Assembly: GCF_008520305.1 (NCBI RefSeq)
Contig: NZ_ML703290.1
Coordinates: forward strand, 18,807 to 82,806
Direction of reading: 5' to 3'
Origin: Mesorhizobium sp. SARCC-RB16n
GTDB lineage: Bacteria > Pseudomonadota > Alphaproteobacteria > Rhizobiales > Rhizobiaceae
DNA length: 64,000 bases
The notes below the pieces were generated by a model. The model ran no database searches. It was not told the DNA's origin and saw only the letters and a list, made by a program, of their open reading frames with translations. The position numbers and the translations under genes are program-made. Positions 16,387 to 24,982 of this stretch are shown one piece after another (position 1 is the first letter of the stretch; each line of letters starts with the position of its first letter).

Positions 16387-17850
16387 TCAGGCACAGTATT
16401 TGGCGAGAAATCCCACGAAATCGTCGATGTCGGCTATAGTCGTTCGATGATTGACAATAGCACAACGCACCACGAGCTCGCCGTTTATGGATGTCCATGA
16501 GGGCGAAGCCAATCCGGATTCTTGCAGGTTCATGACCAAACTCCGGACAAACTCGGCGTTGCCCCCGCGAATGCCGAAGCAGACGATGTTGAGGGTCACT
16601 GGCGCCTTCAGCTCGAAAGCAGGGCAACTCGTCAGGCGCTCCGCGAGGTAATGTGCGAGCACGCAGGTGTGCGCTATCGACGCTCCTATGCGAACCGTTC
16701 CAAGCGCCTCGATTGTCATCCATGTTTTCAATGCGCGGAACCCGCGCGACAAGTCCGGACCTAGATCGCAAGGCCAGGTTTCGCCAGCGGCAAGCCCGCG
16801 TTCGCCCCGCTGTAGATAGGCGGTAGGCTGCACGAACGTACGCTTCTGGGCGTCGCCATCCCGCACCAGCAGGAATCCGGCATCGTAAGGAACCTGGCCC
16901 CATTTGTGAAAGTCGAGGGCCACCGATGCCGACTTTTCGATGCCCTTGAACAATCCGCGCAGGGAATCTGACAACACGGCGAGTGCGCCAATAGCTCCAT
17001 CGACATGAAACCAGAGCTTTTCCGCGGACGCGATATCGGCGATTTCCGCGAGTGGGTCGATAGCCCCGGTGTTTACAGTACCCGCGGTCCCTACGACCAA
17101 AAATGGCAAAAGTCCCTTCGCCCGGTCTTCCCTGATGCCTGCGTACAGTGCGTCAGGCAGCATCCTTCCGGCATCGTCAACCGCGACGTTCCTCAGATTT
17201 GCCGATCCGATACCGGACAGCTGCATTGCCTGCGCGATGCAGGAATGAGCCTCTCTGGACGCATACGCGACGAGCTGGCGGTCGCAGTTCCCCAGGCCGG
17301 TCTCCCGAACGGACTGACCCAACGCTTCATTCCTGGCGATCGTGACCGCGACGAAGTTTGCCATCGAAGAGCCGGTGAGAAACAATCCGCTCGCGCCGGT
17401 GGGGTAGCCGAGGGCTTCGCTCATCCAGCGCACGATCTGTTGTTCAACCGCCAGGCCAGCATGGTCGCGGCCGCCGCAGTTCATGTTCAGCCCGCCCGCG
17501 ACGATTTCCGCCAACATTCCGATCGGCGTACCAGCACCATGAACCCATCCCATGAACAACGGATGCAGGTTGCCGGTCGCGAATGGCATGATGTGCTTGC
17601 GCACATCGTCCAGGACATCGCCCAATTCGCGAGAACCGTTCGGTAGCGGGCGGGCAAACCTCTCACGCGTTTCATCGGTCGGTCGCTGCCATACCGGCTT
17701 CTGCCTGATCGTTTCGATGTGGGCGATCATGTCGTCCAGCAAGCCGTGCGCTACCTCGCGAAACTGATCCCAGTTCGATGGATCAAGGCTGGTGGAGGTC
17801 TCCGCCACACTTTGTCCTGCTGGGCGTTTCTGCTCGATGGACAGCGACAT
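16387..17850 (-). CDS. PLP-dependent amino-acid decarboxylase (group II, aromatic-L-amino-acid type)
   Basis: A 487-residue fold-type I PLP enzyme of the DOPA/tryptophan/glutamate decarboxylase superfamily. Visible are the PLP-stacking His in REAHSCIAQA (His202), the cofactor Asp in WFHVDGAIGA (Asp284), and the Schiff-base Lys in DFHKWGQVPYDAG (Lys316). The N-terminal three-helix segment with PLPNGSRELGDVL and HPLFMGWVHGAGTP is typical. It should release CO2 from an amino acid to give an amine; the substrate is unknown. Its ATG overlaps the stop of the preceding PLP gene by one base (TGATG), so translation is coupled and the products probably act together. Confidence 0.9.
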   Translation of the reverse strand: MSLSIEQKRPAGQSVAETSTSLDPSNWDQFREVAHGLLDDMIAHIETIRQKPVWQRPTDETRERFARPLPNGSRELGDVLDDVRKHIMPFATGNLHPLFMGWVHGAGTPIGMLAEIVAGGLNMNCGGRDHAGLAVEQQIVRWMSEALGYPTGASGLFLTGSSMANFVAVTIARNEALGQSVRETGLGNCDRQLVAYASREAHSCIAQAMQLSGIGSANLRNVAVDDAGRMLPDALYAGIREDRAKGLLPFLVVGTAGTVNTGAIDPLAEIADIASAEKLWFHVDGAIGALAVLSDSLRGLFKGIEKSASVALDFHKWGQVPYDAGFLLVRDGDAQKRTFVQPTAYLQRGERGLAAGETWPCDLGPDLSRGFRALKTWMTIEALGTVRIGASIAHTCVLAHYLAERLTSCPAFELKAPVTLNIVCFGIRGGNAEFVRSLVMNLQESGLASPSWTSINGELVVRCAIVNHRTTIADIDDFVGFLAKYCA

Positions 17851-19394
17851 CAAGCATCCAGCGGATGTCGGAGGACAGCAGATAGTTTCTCGAAGAATAC
17901 ATCGAGCCTTGATTCGATCGGACCGAACGCCTGATGCAACGACTGGCCCGCCGACATCCTCTTCGAGACGCTGATCACATCGGGGGCGGAGGCCGCAACG
18001 CGCAACACCGTGCGTGGACCGACACGCACGGCTTGCCCGACGTGGCAGATCGGGCCCTCGTTGAGACCGCGCATCAGCACCTGAATGGTTTGGCACTCCT
18101 CGACCGAAGCGAAAGAGCCCGCGCTGTTTGTGACGGTCAGCGGGACCATTGCCCGTGAGCCGAGATGGTCGCCGTCATCATCGTGATGCAGGGAGATGCC
18201 CTTGACTGCGCCAGTTCGTGAGCGAACCAGGCGAACAAACTGTTCCTTGACGAGGTTTTGCCGGAGTTCATCGATCTCGGCATAGGGGTCAAGATGAGCC
18301 AACGCAGCGACCCACCGCAAACCCAGGCCCAGATTCAATTCCGACTTGAACGCGAAGGTCATCCGTTGGCGAAGGGTCGCCGGCCAATCTTGAGCCGCGG
18401 TATATTCCGCCAGGCCTGCCGGAATATCGGAACTTGCCGCAATATCTCCGGCCAATCCCGCCGGGATGAGAAGTGCGCCGGAAAAAGGCGGCCCGGCGAT
18501 GAACTTGGATCCCGTCACAGCCACCACGAAACCGTCTTCCAGATCCTGCCTGAGTTGGGAAATTGAGCCGCGGAACTGGCAGGCATCGACGATAACCCGC
18601 ACCCGACCTGGGGCAAGAGCCGCAGCGTGGCGCGCGGCTTGTCGGGTCACCGCCGGCAAGGCGGTTTTCGATGTGTCGAGCACATGGACGAGGACATCTC
18701 GATCTAGCTTGAGCTCCAGCTCGACGGTGGCGATGATGTCGGCATCGATTTCATGTTGATGTCGAGGCTTGCCTTTCTCGTCGCGGATGGCAATCGTGCG
18801 CACTTCGATGCGGCCTGGCGACAGCCCTTCAAGGGGAGCACCAGCCTCGACCGCGCTACCGAGTGCCGTCAAATCCGAGTAATGCCGCCCTGCCGCCGCC
18901 CGTGGAACCCCATTTCCTGTTTCGTCAGGTGCAACAAGCAAATTGGTCAAGGGGCGCCTGGAGAGGCCTGCAATCGTGCAGAGCGCGAGAAGCTCCGCAT
19001 CCGTCCCGGAAGCGGCGAGAATGACTTGCGCTCCCGTACAGCCAAGATCGGAAACAATTCGCTCTCGAATGTCGCTGAACCATCGATCGGATGCGACAGG
19101 CGAAGGTGACTCGATATCAATGAGGCGTCGCAGCTCGACCCCGGCCGCCATCAACCCCTCCCGAGAGGCGTTGCTGGCCGTTGTCGACGAGAATGAGATC
19201 TCATCGTCCGCCGAAGTCGTGCGTGTTCCATAGCGATTGCGCCGCGTGATTGCATCCAGCCAGATGCGCCTGTCGCCACCTGTCCCGAGCAGGAATGAAA
19301 GGGAGGCCGGCGAATGGAGCTCGCGATCCCACCCACCCATTTCCGAGGTTGGATTCGCCGGCACCTGCGGGATACCAAGCTGAATTGCAGGCAT
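17850..19394 (-). CDS. fold-type I PLP-dependent enzyme of unknown specificity
   Basis: A 514-residue protein with the layout of an aminotransferase/cysteine-desulfurase-like PLP enzyme. A phosphate-binding turn ASGTDAE (residues 128-134), a conserved-looking DETGNGVPRAAAGRHY, the cofactor-contacting Asp in VIVDACQFRGS (Asp270) and a candidate Schiff-base Lys in VTGSKFIAGPPFSGALLIP (Lys297) occur in the expected order. I could not assign a known enzyme. The start ATG 19394 has GGAGAACGTC ahead of it; the longer frame to 19490 overlaps the upstream gene and was not used. It is the middle gene of the ATP-grasp, PLP enzyme, decarboxylase operon. Confidence 0.75.
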   Translation of the reverse strand: MPAIQLGIPQVPANPTSEMGGWDRELHSPASLSFLLGTGGDRRIWLDAITRRNRYGTRTTSADDEISFSSTTASNASREGLMAAGVELRRLIDIESPSPVASDRWFSDIRERIVSDLGCTGAQVILAASGTDAELLALCTIAGLSRRPLTNLLVAPDETGNGVPRAAAGRHYSDLTALGSAVEAGAPLEGLSPGRIEVRTIAIRDEKGKPRHQHEIDADIIATVELELKLDRDVLVHVLDTSKTALPAVTRQAARHAAALAPGRVRVIVDACQFRGSISQLRQDLEDGFVVAVTGSKFIAGPPFSGALLIPAGLAGDIAASSDIPAGLAEYTAAQDWPATLRQRMTFAFKSELNLGLGLRWVAALAHLDPYAEIDELRQNLVKEQFVRLVRSRTGAVKGISLHHDDDGDHLGSRAMVPLTVTNSAGSFASVEECQTIQVLMRGLNEGPICHVGQAVRVGPRTVLRVAASAPDVISVSKRMSAGQSLHQAFGPIESRLDVFFEKLSAVLRHPLDA

Positions 19395-19434
19395 GACGTT
19401 CTCCGTTGTCGGGGCGATAGCGAATTGGTTTCGG

Positions 19435-21252
19435 TTAAAGCGGTTCACTGGCCGCCACGGCACCCGCCAGATAAGAGATCTCGGCGTCATGACTGATCAA
19501 CGGTTCGAGATCGCTCGCCCGCTGAGTGAATTCCAATCCGCATCGGTCGACATAGGATCGATCGACGCGTTCGCAGAAACCCGGGTCGATGATCTTCTCG
19601 CCGTCCCAAAGAACGGCATGACCGGTGTTTGGAACGGTCGGTGAAACCACGCCTATGATCGCGGGTTTGGCCCAGAGCATGTAGATACTGCTCAGAAGAA
19701 CGAAACCGCACTTGTTGGCCACGCCCCGCATGATGGAATGGCTCATCGGTCCGCCGAGCGGGTATGCGGGATCGCAGCTTCGTGCGATTTCCTCGACTTG
19801 TTCGTAGGTTCGGCCCGTGAGCATCGCCAGGACACAGACAAGGCAGTCGTCATCAGTTCTCTGGTAGACTGCAGGTTTTCCGGTATGGGCGCATTCGATC
19901 GCTGGCGTGGACGTCGTCCGCGCCACGCGCCGTGCCAGCGCGCCTTCGAATGCCGCGAAGAGCTTGCGCATGGCGCTTTTCTTGTAGGGGAAGATGCTTT
20001 CCCAATCCATGGAATGAACGATCATCGCGACATCCGCCTCGAACACCAGCAGGCGGCCATCTGCGAGTTCGGCGCAATCGATGGCGAAGTAGTCCAGCCC
20101 GAGACGTCGATGAAGAGCATCGAATGCAGGGGCGTGACGCACCGCGAAGTCGTTTTCGAAGTTTGCCATCCACAACGCTTCCTCGGCGCGCCTGTCTTCG
20201 TGCTGGGTCATGCCGGCGTTGAGGTAGTGAACCATCCAATGCTCGGAGACCGCGAGATGGCTGGCATAGGGCCGCCCGTTGATGAACGCGACGCGCTGCT
20301 TGCGGAATTTGCGATCAGTCCCGCTGTAGTCGATGAACGGCGTGATGTAGAATTCGCTCTCGTCCTGCGAATTCAGATAAGCGGCAAGCTCCGGTCGCGT
20401 GGAGATCTTCTCCATTCCCTTGCCGGCATGGGTGCCGACCGGGCGGACAATCACAGGAAACGCGGCCGCCGCGAGGATTGCGTCGACCTCGATTTCCCCG
20501 GAAGCCAGCCTCTTGATCACCGCTCGATCGGCGCGCGCGGCTGGCGGGGCAAGGATCGAAGGCTCGTCCTTCAACGCCTCCGCGACCCCGTCCCTGGACA
20601 GGGCCATGATGAGACGTGGCGCGTTGTTCATTATGGGGCCGGACCAGCCGCGCAGCAGCCGGTGAAGATTTTCCAGTACTGGAAGATTTACCGCGGACTC
20701 TCCGACGGCCACGAAGGCGACATCGTGCTCGGGAACATCGTTCAGGTCCGCGGTGTCGGCGTCGACGTAATGGAGCAGCAGGTTCGCGTCGGAGCCCTCC
20801 AGCAGAAATTCGATCGGCGTGTTCGCCATGAAGTCGCCGGCAGTCACGAAAACAAGAACGTTCGGTCCTGTGCCTTGTCCGTTGCGTATCCGGTATTTTC
20901 GACTGATCTCGAGCGCGGCCTTCTGGCTGATGGCAGCCTTGTCTTCCTCTCCGATTGCGTGGAGGAGGATCGATACATCCAGGAACGCGGCGGCATCGTC
21001 GAGATCAGCGGAAACGCGCGCGAACAGCTCGTCCCATATTGGGGAAATATCCCTTCCTTCAAAGACGGCGCGGACTATGGGGGCCTTACCCAAGATGAGG
21101 TTCGAATTTTCCGACACGTGTGCCTTGGCTGCCGCGCTTTTCAACGTCTCAAGCCCTTCCGTCACGCGGTGGTGCGGCCGTCCCGGCCTCGACTTCGTTG
21201 CCCAACACGATGGGCGATTGTTGCTCTCAGCGCTTGTGCGAGCCTTGTGCAT
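19435..21252 (-). CDS. ATP-grasp ligase fused to a C39-like cysteine peptidase domain
   Basis: Up to 605 residues. Residues about 85-125 look like a TPR-type helical hairpin and 128-215 like the pre-ATP-grasp domain (NVLVFVTAGDF). Residues 215-440 form an ATP-grasp fold: FPVIVRPVGTHAGKGMEKI supplies the ATP-binding Arg and Lys, and DYFAIDCAELADGRLLVFEA supplies acidic Mg2+ ligands. Residues 455-580 form a papain/C39-like domain with Cys470 (QRTDDDCLVCVLAMLTG), His545 (NTGHAVLWDG) and Asp556 (IIDPG). Such enzymes join a carboxylate to an amine via an acyl phosphate; the fused peptidase suggests peptide processing. The start is uncertain: ATG 21252, or GTG at 21165 or 21117 (the last preceded by AAGG). 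Forty bases separate it from the PLP gene. Confidence 0.85.
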   Translation of the reverse strand: MHKARTSAESNNRPSCWATKSRPGRPHHRVTEGLETLKSAAAKAHVSENSNLILGKAPIVRAVFEGRDISPIWDELFARVSADLDDAAAFLDVSILLHAIGEEDKAAISQKAALEISRKYRIRNGQGTGPNVLVFVTAGDFMANTPIEFLLEGSDANLLLHYVDADTADLNDVPEHDVAFVAVGESAVNLPVLENLHRLLRGWSGPIMNNAPRLIMALSRDGVAEALKDEPSILAPPAARADRAVIKRLASGEIEVDAILAAAAFPVIVRPVGTHAGKGMEKISTRPELAAYLNSQDESEFYITPFIDYSGTDRKFRKQRVAFINGRPYASHLAVSEHWMVHYLNAGMTQHEDRRAEEALWMANFENDFAVRHAPAFDALHRRLGLDYFAIDCAELADGRLLVFEADVAMIVHSMDWESIFPYKKSAMRKLFAAFEGALARRVARTTSTPAIECAHTGKPAVYQRTDDDCLVCVLAMLTGRTYEQVEEIARSCDPAYPLGGPMSHSIMRGVANKCGFVLLSSIYMLWAKPAIIGVVSPTVPNTGHAVLWDGEKIIDPGFCERVDRSYVDRCGLEFTQRASDLEPLISHDAEISYLAGAVAASEPL

Positions 21253-21265
21253 GCAGGCAAACGGG

Positions 21266-21282
21266 CCTTACGGATTTGTAAT
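21266..21282. promoter_or_regulatory. palindromic box 1 (CCTTAC-GGATTT-GTAAT)
   Basis: One of six boxes with the form CCWTAC-N6-GTAAG found between 21 and 39 kb. This copy matches 10 of the 11 half-site positions. It lies in the divergent intergenic region, about 100 bp before the small membrane ORF at 21384 and close upstream of the ATP-grasp gene. The spacer GGATTT resembles boxes 3 and 5. I infer it is bound by the response regulator at 31.5 kb. Confidence 0.5.
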
Positions 21283-21383
21283 ACCCCGGCAACGCTCCCG
21301 TATGCTTGATCGGACATAGTCGCCGACGAACCGCAGCGGCTACCTGTCCATAAGCTGGCGAGTTCGAGGGGTGACTTCCAAAG

Positions 21384-21533
21384 ATGCTGGACCGCGGTTA
21401 CTCCACCCTATCGGGCAAGTGGATCCGGATCGCCACGACCGTGGCGCTTCTCGCCATTGTCTGCCTGCTGATCGTCATGCCCGGCCTTGGGCCGCTCGCG
21501 GACGAACGCTCTTACGTGCTTTGGGTCTGGTAA
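21384..21533 (+). CDS. candidate 49-residue single-span membrane protein
   Basis: ATG 21384 opens a 49-residue frame with a basic start and a clear transmembrane segment (RIATTVALLAIVCLLIVMPG), ending in a Trp-rich tail YVLWVW. AGGGG lies 13 bp before the ATG, which is rather far. It precedes the GT39 gene by about 27 bp in the same orientation. Either it is a true small membrane protein of the cassette or the remnant of a larger gene; no family was recognised. Confidence 0.45.
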   Translation: MLDRGYSTLSGKWIRIATTVALLAIVCLLIVMPGLGPLADERSYVLWVW

Positions 21534-21559
21534 CCCAATGCTGCTGGATCAGTTCAGGG

Positions 21560-23167
21560 ATGATGCCGGTGCTGCCAGGCCGCGCGTTGCAAGCCTGGCC
21601 AAAAGGCACTCCTGCTTCCCCTGTTTTCCAACTGATTGTCGTGGTCGTCGCATTTCTGGTGCTCCGGATTGGACTTGCCTCGGTCATTCCGCTGTCGATC
21701 GACGAGGCTTATGCGGTTGTGGTGTCGCGCAGCCATTCGCTTTCATATTTCGACCACCCGCCACTGGGTTTCGCGCTGGCCCGTCTGATGGCGGATGTTT
21801 TCGGCTGTGAATGCCGGCTTGCCGTCCGGCTGCCTTATGTGGTGCTCGGCTCGCTCTCGACGCTGCTGCTTTTCGAACTGACCCGCCATGCCTACGGCAA
21901 GGTTGCCGCATTCTGGACCGCGGCCTGGTTCACCGTTGCGCCCTTCTTCCTTATTTCGGCAGGGCATTTCGTCGTGCCCGACGGGCCACTCGATTTCTTT
22001 CTTCTGGCCAGCGCCTGTGCCGCCGTGCCCATGGTTCTGGGCGAACGGCCACGCTTCGCTTTGCTCCGCTGGATCATCGTCGGCGTCGCTTTCGGCCTGG
22101 CGCTGATGTCGAAGTACCAGGCCGGGCTGTTTGGCATCTCGGCCCTGCTTGTCTTGGTGTCGACGCAGTCCGGCCGGGCCGAACTGCGAACGCCAGGCCC
22201 CTGGATTGCCGGCGCCATCGCAACGCTTGGCCTGCTGCCCGTCATCATCTGGAATATGGACCATGGCTGGATCTCGTTTGCCTTCCAGACCGGCCGCGGC
22301 CTTGCCGAGGATGGCCATGCCCTCCACCCTGGAAATCTTGCCATCACGTTGCTGGGCCAGGCTGGCTATTTGTGGCCGCCGACCTGGCTTCTGGCCATGG
22401 CGTGCATGTGGGACGCAGCCCGCAGCGATTCGGTGGCCGATCGGTTCTTCGTGACGATCGCGGCGCTGCCGGTGGTGTTCTTCGACTTGGTCGCCCTGTT
22501 CAGCGCCCATTCCCTGCCGCACTGGTCGATGAGCGGCTTCCTGTTCGCCTTTCCGCTTTTCGGTCAATGGTGCAGCCGTCTTGCCGAACGCCGACCTGGA
22601 TTGCTGCGGCTGTCCTTTATCATAGCCGCCATCGTCGTTCCGCTCCTGGCGATGGGGTTTGCGGTGCAGGTCCGGGCCGGCGCCTTCACGCGGGCGTTCT
22701 ATGAACGAGCGCCGAAATTCGACGTCAATTGGCAACTCGTCGATTGGTCTGCGCTGACCAGTGAGCCGCAGGGCAGCGATCTCAGCGGCGCCAACGCCTA
22801 TGTGGTCGCATCGAACTGGATGCAGGCGGCGCGGGCCGCCGACGCTCTTGGACCGGACGTACCGATAGAGGTGCTGCCGGGCGACCCGCGCCATTTCCAG
22901 TTCATGAACGACGGGCGCTTGAAGACGCGAAGCGCTGGCTTCTTCGTCGGCGCCCTGGATTTCGGCAAGGAAGCGGCTCGCGAGAAGGAGTATCGCGACG
23001 GCCTTGACGGACGATACGTCGTCGATGGCCCGCCCCGGCGCCTCATACAGCGCATCGCCGGGTTTCCAGTCTTCGAAATCCTGATCCTGCCGGTCAACCG
23101 CATTGTGGCATCGCAAGCGCTCTTGCCAGGCGACGACCAAGCAAACGATGGCGGGCCGCGTCCTTGA
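21560..23167 (+). CDS. GT39/ArnT-like glycosyltransferase, polytopic
   Basis: A 535-residue membrane protein of the PMT_2/ArnT type. The first periplasmic loop carries the catalytic acidic motif SIDEAYAVVVSRSH and DHPPLG, followed by about ten hydrophobic helices and a periplasmic C-terminal domain. It should use a polyprenyl-phosphate sugar made by the following GT2 enzyme and transfer it to lipid A, a polysaccharide or a protein in the periplasm. The start is uncertain: ATG-ATG at 21560/21563 begins the natural N-terminus, while the in-frame GTG at 21371 would add 63 residues without membrane or domain character. Its stop overlaps the next start. Confidence 0.85.
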   Translation: MMPVLPGRALQAWPKGTPASPVFQLIVVVVAFLVLRIGLASVIPLSIDEAYAVVVSRSHSLSYFDHPPLGFALARLMADVFGCECRLAVRLPYVVLGSLSTLLLFELTRHAYGKVAAFWTAAWFTVAPFFLISAGHFVVPDGPLDFFLLASACAAVPMVLGERPRFALLRWIIVGVAFGLALMSKYQAGLFGISALLVLVSTQSGRAELRTPGPWIAGAIATLGLLPVIIWNMDHGWISFAFQTGRGLAEDGHALHPGNLAITLLGQAGYLWPPTWLLAMACMWDAARSDSVADRFFVTIAALPVVFFDLVALFSAHSLPHWSMSGFLFAFPLFGQWCSRLAERRPGLLRLSFIIAAIVVPLLAMGFAVQVRAGAFTRAFYERAPKFDVNWQLVDWSALTSEPQGSDLSGANAYVVASNWMQAARAADALGPDVPIEVLPGDPRHFQFMNDGRLKTRSAGFFVGALDFGKEAAREKEYRDGLDGRYVVDGPPRRLIQRIAGFPVFEILILPVNRIVASQALLPGDDQANDGGPRP

Positions 23168-24324
23168 ACCAGGTGACATACCCAGTGCCAGACGTCGAAC
23201 TGGCGACGGACACAAGCGGCGGTGCATCGCTGCAACGCCGCGGGGCGGAACTCACGGTCGTCGTCCCAACGCTGAACGAGCGCGCGAACATCGATCTGCT
23301 GGTTGCGCGGCTGCACAAGTCGCTGCTCGGGATCAACTGGGAAGTGGTCTTTGTCGATGACGATTCAAAAGACGGGACGATTGCGGCTGTCCGCGACATT
23401 GCCAGCCATGATTATCAGGTTCGCGGCATAAGGCGCATCGCCCGCCGCGGCCTCGCCGGCGCATGCCTCGAGGGCGTCCTGTCCAGCTCGGCGCCCATCG
23501 TTGCAGTCATGGACGGCGATCTCCAGCACGACGAAACATGTCTTGCCGCGATGTTCGAGACGATGCGAGGCGGCGGCGCCGATCTGGTGGTGGCCAGCCG
23601 TTATGGAGACGATGGCGATGCTAACAGCGGATTGAGCCGGCTGCGTTCGGGTGGCAGCCGGCTGGCGACGCATCTCGCGCGGCTATTGCTGAAGGTTCCG
23701 CTCAGCGATCCAATGAGCGGCTTCTTCATGGTGCGGCGTGACATAGTCGATGCGGTGGCGCCGCGCCTGTCGCGGCAAGGCTTCAAGATCCTGCTGGACA
23801 TTGTCGCATCGTCGCCGACACCACTTCGCATCCGGGAAATCCCCTATGTGTTCGGTCCGCGCCTGCATGGACAAAGCAAGCTCGATTCCCTGATTGTGCT
23901 TGAATATCTGGGATTGCTGGTCGCCAAGGCGTCGGGCGATCTGATCTCGACGCGCTTTCTTGCCTTCGGCCTCGTCGGCTCGGCCGGTGTCGTGGTCCAC
24001 CTCAGCGTCCTGCATGTGCTGCTGCCGCATGGCTTGCCTTTCACGGTGGCTCAGACCGCCGCCATGTTCACGGCCATGGCGTTCAACTATACGCTGAACA
24101 ACACATTCACCTATCGCGACCAGCGCCGGCACGGCTGGCGCTTCGTCACCGGCTTCGCGATGTTCGCGGCGTTGTGCAGTTTTGGTGTCGTGGCGGGCGT
24201 CGGCGTGTCGACGCTTCTTTACACCAGTCCGTCGCGCTGGTGGGCGGCCGGGCTTGCCGCCGCCGCCGTCGGCTCCGCTTGGAACTATATCACCAACTCC
24301 GCCATCACCTGGCGCGTGCGTTGA
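23164..24324 (+). CDS. GT2 dolichol-phosphate-mannose synthase-like enzyme with C-terminal GtrA domain
   Basis: A 386-residue two-domain protein. Residues 30-250 form a family 2 glycosyltransferase with VVVPTLNERANI, the nucleotide-sugar Asp pair in VFVDDDSKDGT, and MDGDLQHDE for the metal. Residues 260-386 form a GtrA domain with four helices (FLAFGLVGSAGVVVHLSVLH; FNYTLNNTFTYRD). It probably loads a sugar on undecaprenyl phosphate and may help flip it, supplying the GT39 transferase. The frame begins at TTG 23164, overlapping the GT39 stop (TTGA), so translation is coupled; a GTG at 23173 is an alternative start. Confidence 0.88.
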   Translation: MNQVTYPVPDVELATDTSGGASLQRRGAELTVVVPTLNERANIDLLVARLHKSLLGINWEVVFVDDDSKDGTIAAVRDIASHDYQVRGIRRIARRGLAGACLEGVLSSSAPIVAVMDGDLQHDETCLAAMFETMRGGGADLVVASRYGDDGDANSGLSRLRSGGSRLATHLARLLLKVPLSDPMSGFFMVRRDIVDAVAPRLSRQGFKILLDIVASSPTPLRIREIPYVFGPRLHGQSKLDSLIVLEYLGLLVAKASGDLISTRFLAFGLVGSAGVVVHLSVLHVLLPHGLPFTVAQTAAMFTAMAFNYTLNNTFTYRDQRRHGWRFVTGFAMFAALCSFGVVAGVGVSTLLYTSPSRWWAAGLAAAAVGSAWNYITNSAITWRVR

Positions 24325-24363
24325 TCGCCCGAAACGAGCCCGAAAACAGACGGAAATCCCCAA

Positions 24364-24915
24364 ATGTACCCAATCGATGCCGCAGTGACCGCCTGGATCA
24401 ACAATTGGGCGGGACACGCTCCCGCAGTCGATTTCATCATGATCTGGATATCGACGCTCGGCGTTCCGCTCATGGTGCTGGCAGTCGCCTTGCAATGGTG
24501 GCTGCCCCAGTCGGACCGGACCACCCGCCATGTGGTGGTGGCAACAGGCCTGTCGTTCTTGCTTGGTCTCGGAATCAACCAGCTGGTGTTGCTGTTCATA
24601 CAGCGGGTGCGTCCCTACGACGCTCATGTCACGCATCTGATTATCGGGCGGACCGTAGATTTCTCATTCCCGTCCGACCATGCCACAGCGAGCTTTGCCA
24701 TCGCGGCGGCGTTTCTGTTGCACGGCTTGCATCGCCGCGGGCTCGCATTTCTGGCGGCCGCATTGCTGGTCATGCTGTCACGCGTTTATTTGGGGACGCA
24801 CTATGTCAGCGACATTCTCGGCGGGGCCGTCACGGCAATCATGGCGGCTATGCTGGTGCGCGCAGCCTACAGGCAGAACACGCGAGCCGATCGTCTGATC
24901 ACCGGGATATTGTAA
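24364..24915 (+). CDS. PAP2-family phosphatase (undecaprenyl-diphosphatase-like)
   Basis: A 183-residue integral membrane PAP2 phosphatase. The three catalytic motifs are present: QRVRPYDAH (a form of KxxxxxxRP), FPSDHATASF (PSGH-type with Asp for Gly), and SRVYLGTHYVSDILGG (SRxxxxxHxxxD). About five helices are predicted. It should recycle undecaprenyl pyrophosphate or dephosphorylate a lipid donor, which fits its place as third gene of the GT39/GT2 cassette, 39 bp after the GT2 stop. Confidence 0.9.
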   Translation: MYPIDAAVTAWINNWAGHAPAVDFIMIWISTLGVPLMVLAVALQWWLPQSDRTTRHVVVATGLSFLLGLGINQLVLLFIQRVRPYDAHVTHLIIGRTVDFSFPSDHATASFAIAAAFLLHGLHRRGLAFLAAALLVMLSRVYLGTHYVSDILGGAVTAIMAAMLVRAAYRQNTRADRLITGIL

Positions 24916-24936
24916 AGAGGCATCAGTCGAATGGCG

Positions 24937-24974
24937 ACCGGCAGGGATCGGATGAACGCCCAGTCCCTGCCGGT
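24937..24974. terminator. bidirectional hairpin between convergent genes
   Basis: A perfect 11-bp inverted repeat (ACCGGCAGGGA at 24937-24947, TCCCTGCCGGT at 24964-24974) with a 16-nt loop. It sits between the ends of the PAP2 gene and the DUF1344 gene and can serve both. Confidence 0.55.
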
Positions 24975-24982
24975 GCGGCCAG

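Noticed and set aside
17005-17646. Plus-strand frame of 213 codons inside the decarboxylase region
   Set aside because: It is opposite the decarboxylase with its clear PLP motifs and shows no domain of its own.
21371-21559. 63-residue N-terminal extension of the GT39 protein
   Set aside because: It has no membrane or domain character, and the natural start MMPVLPG is at 21560.
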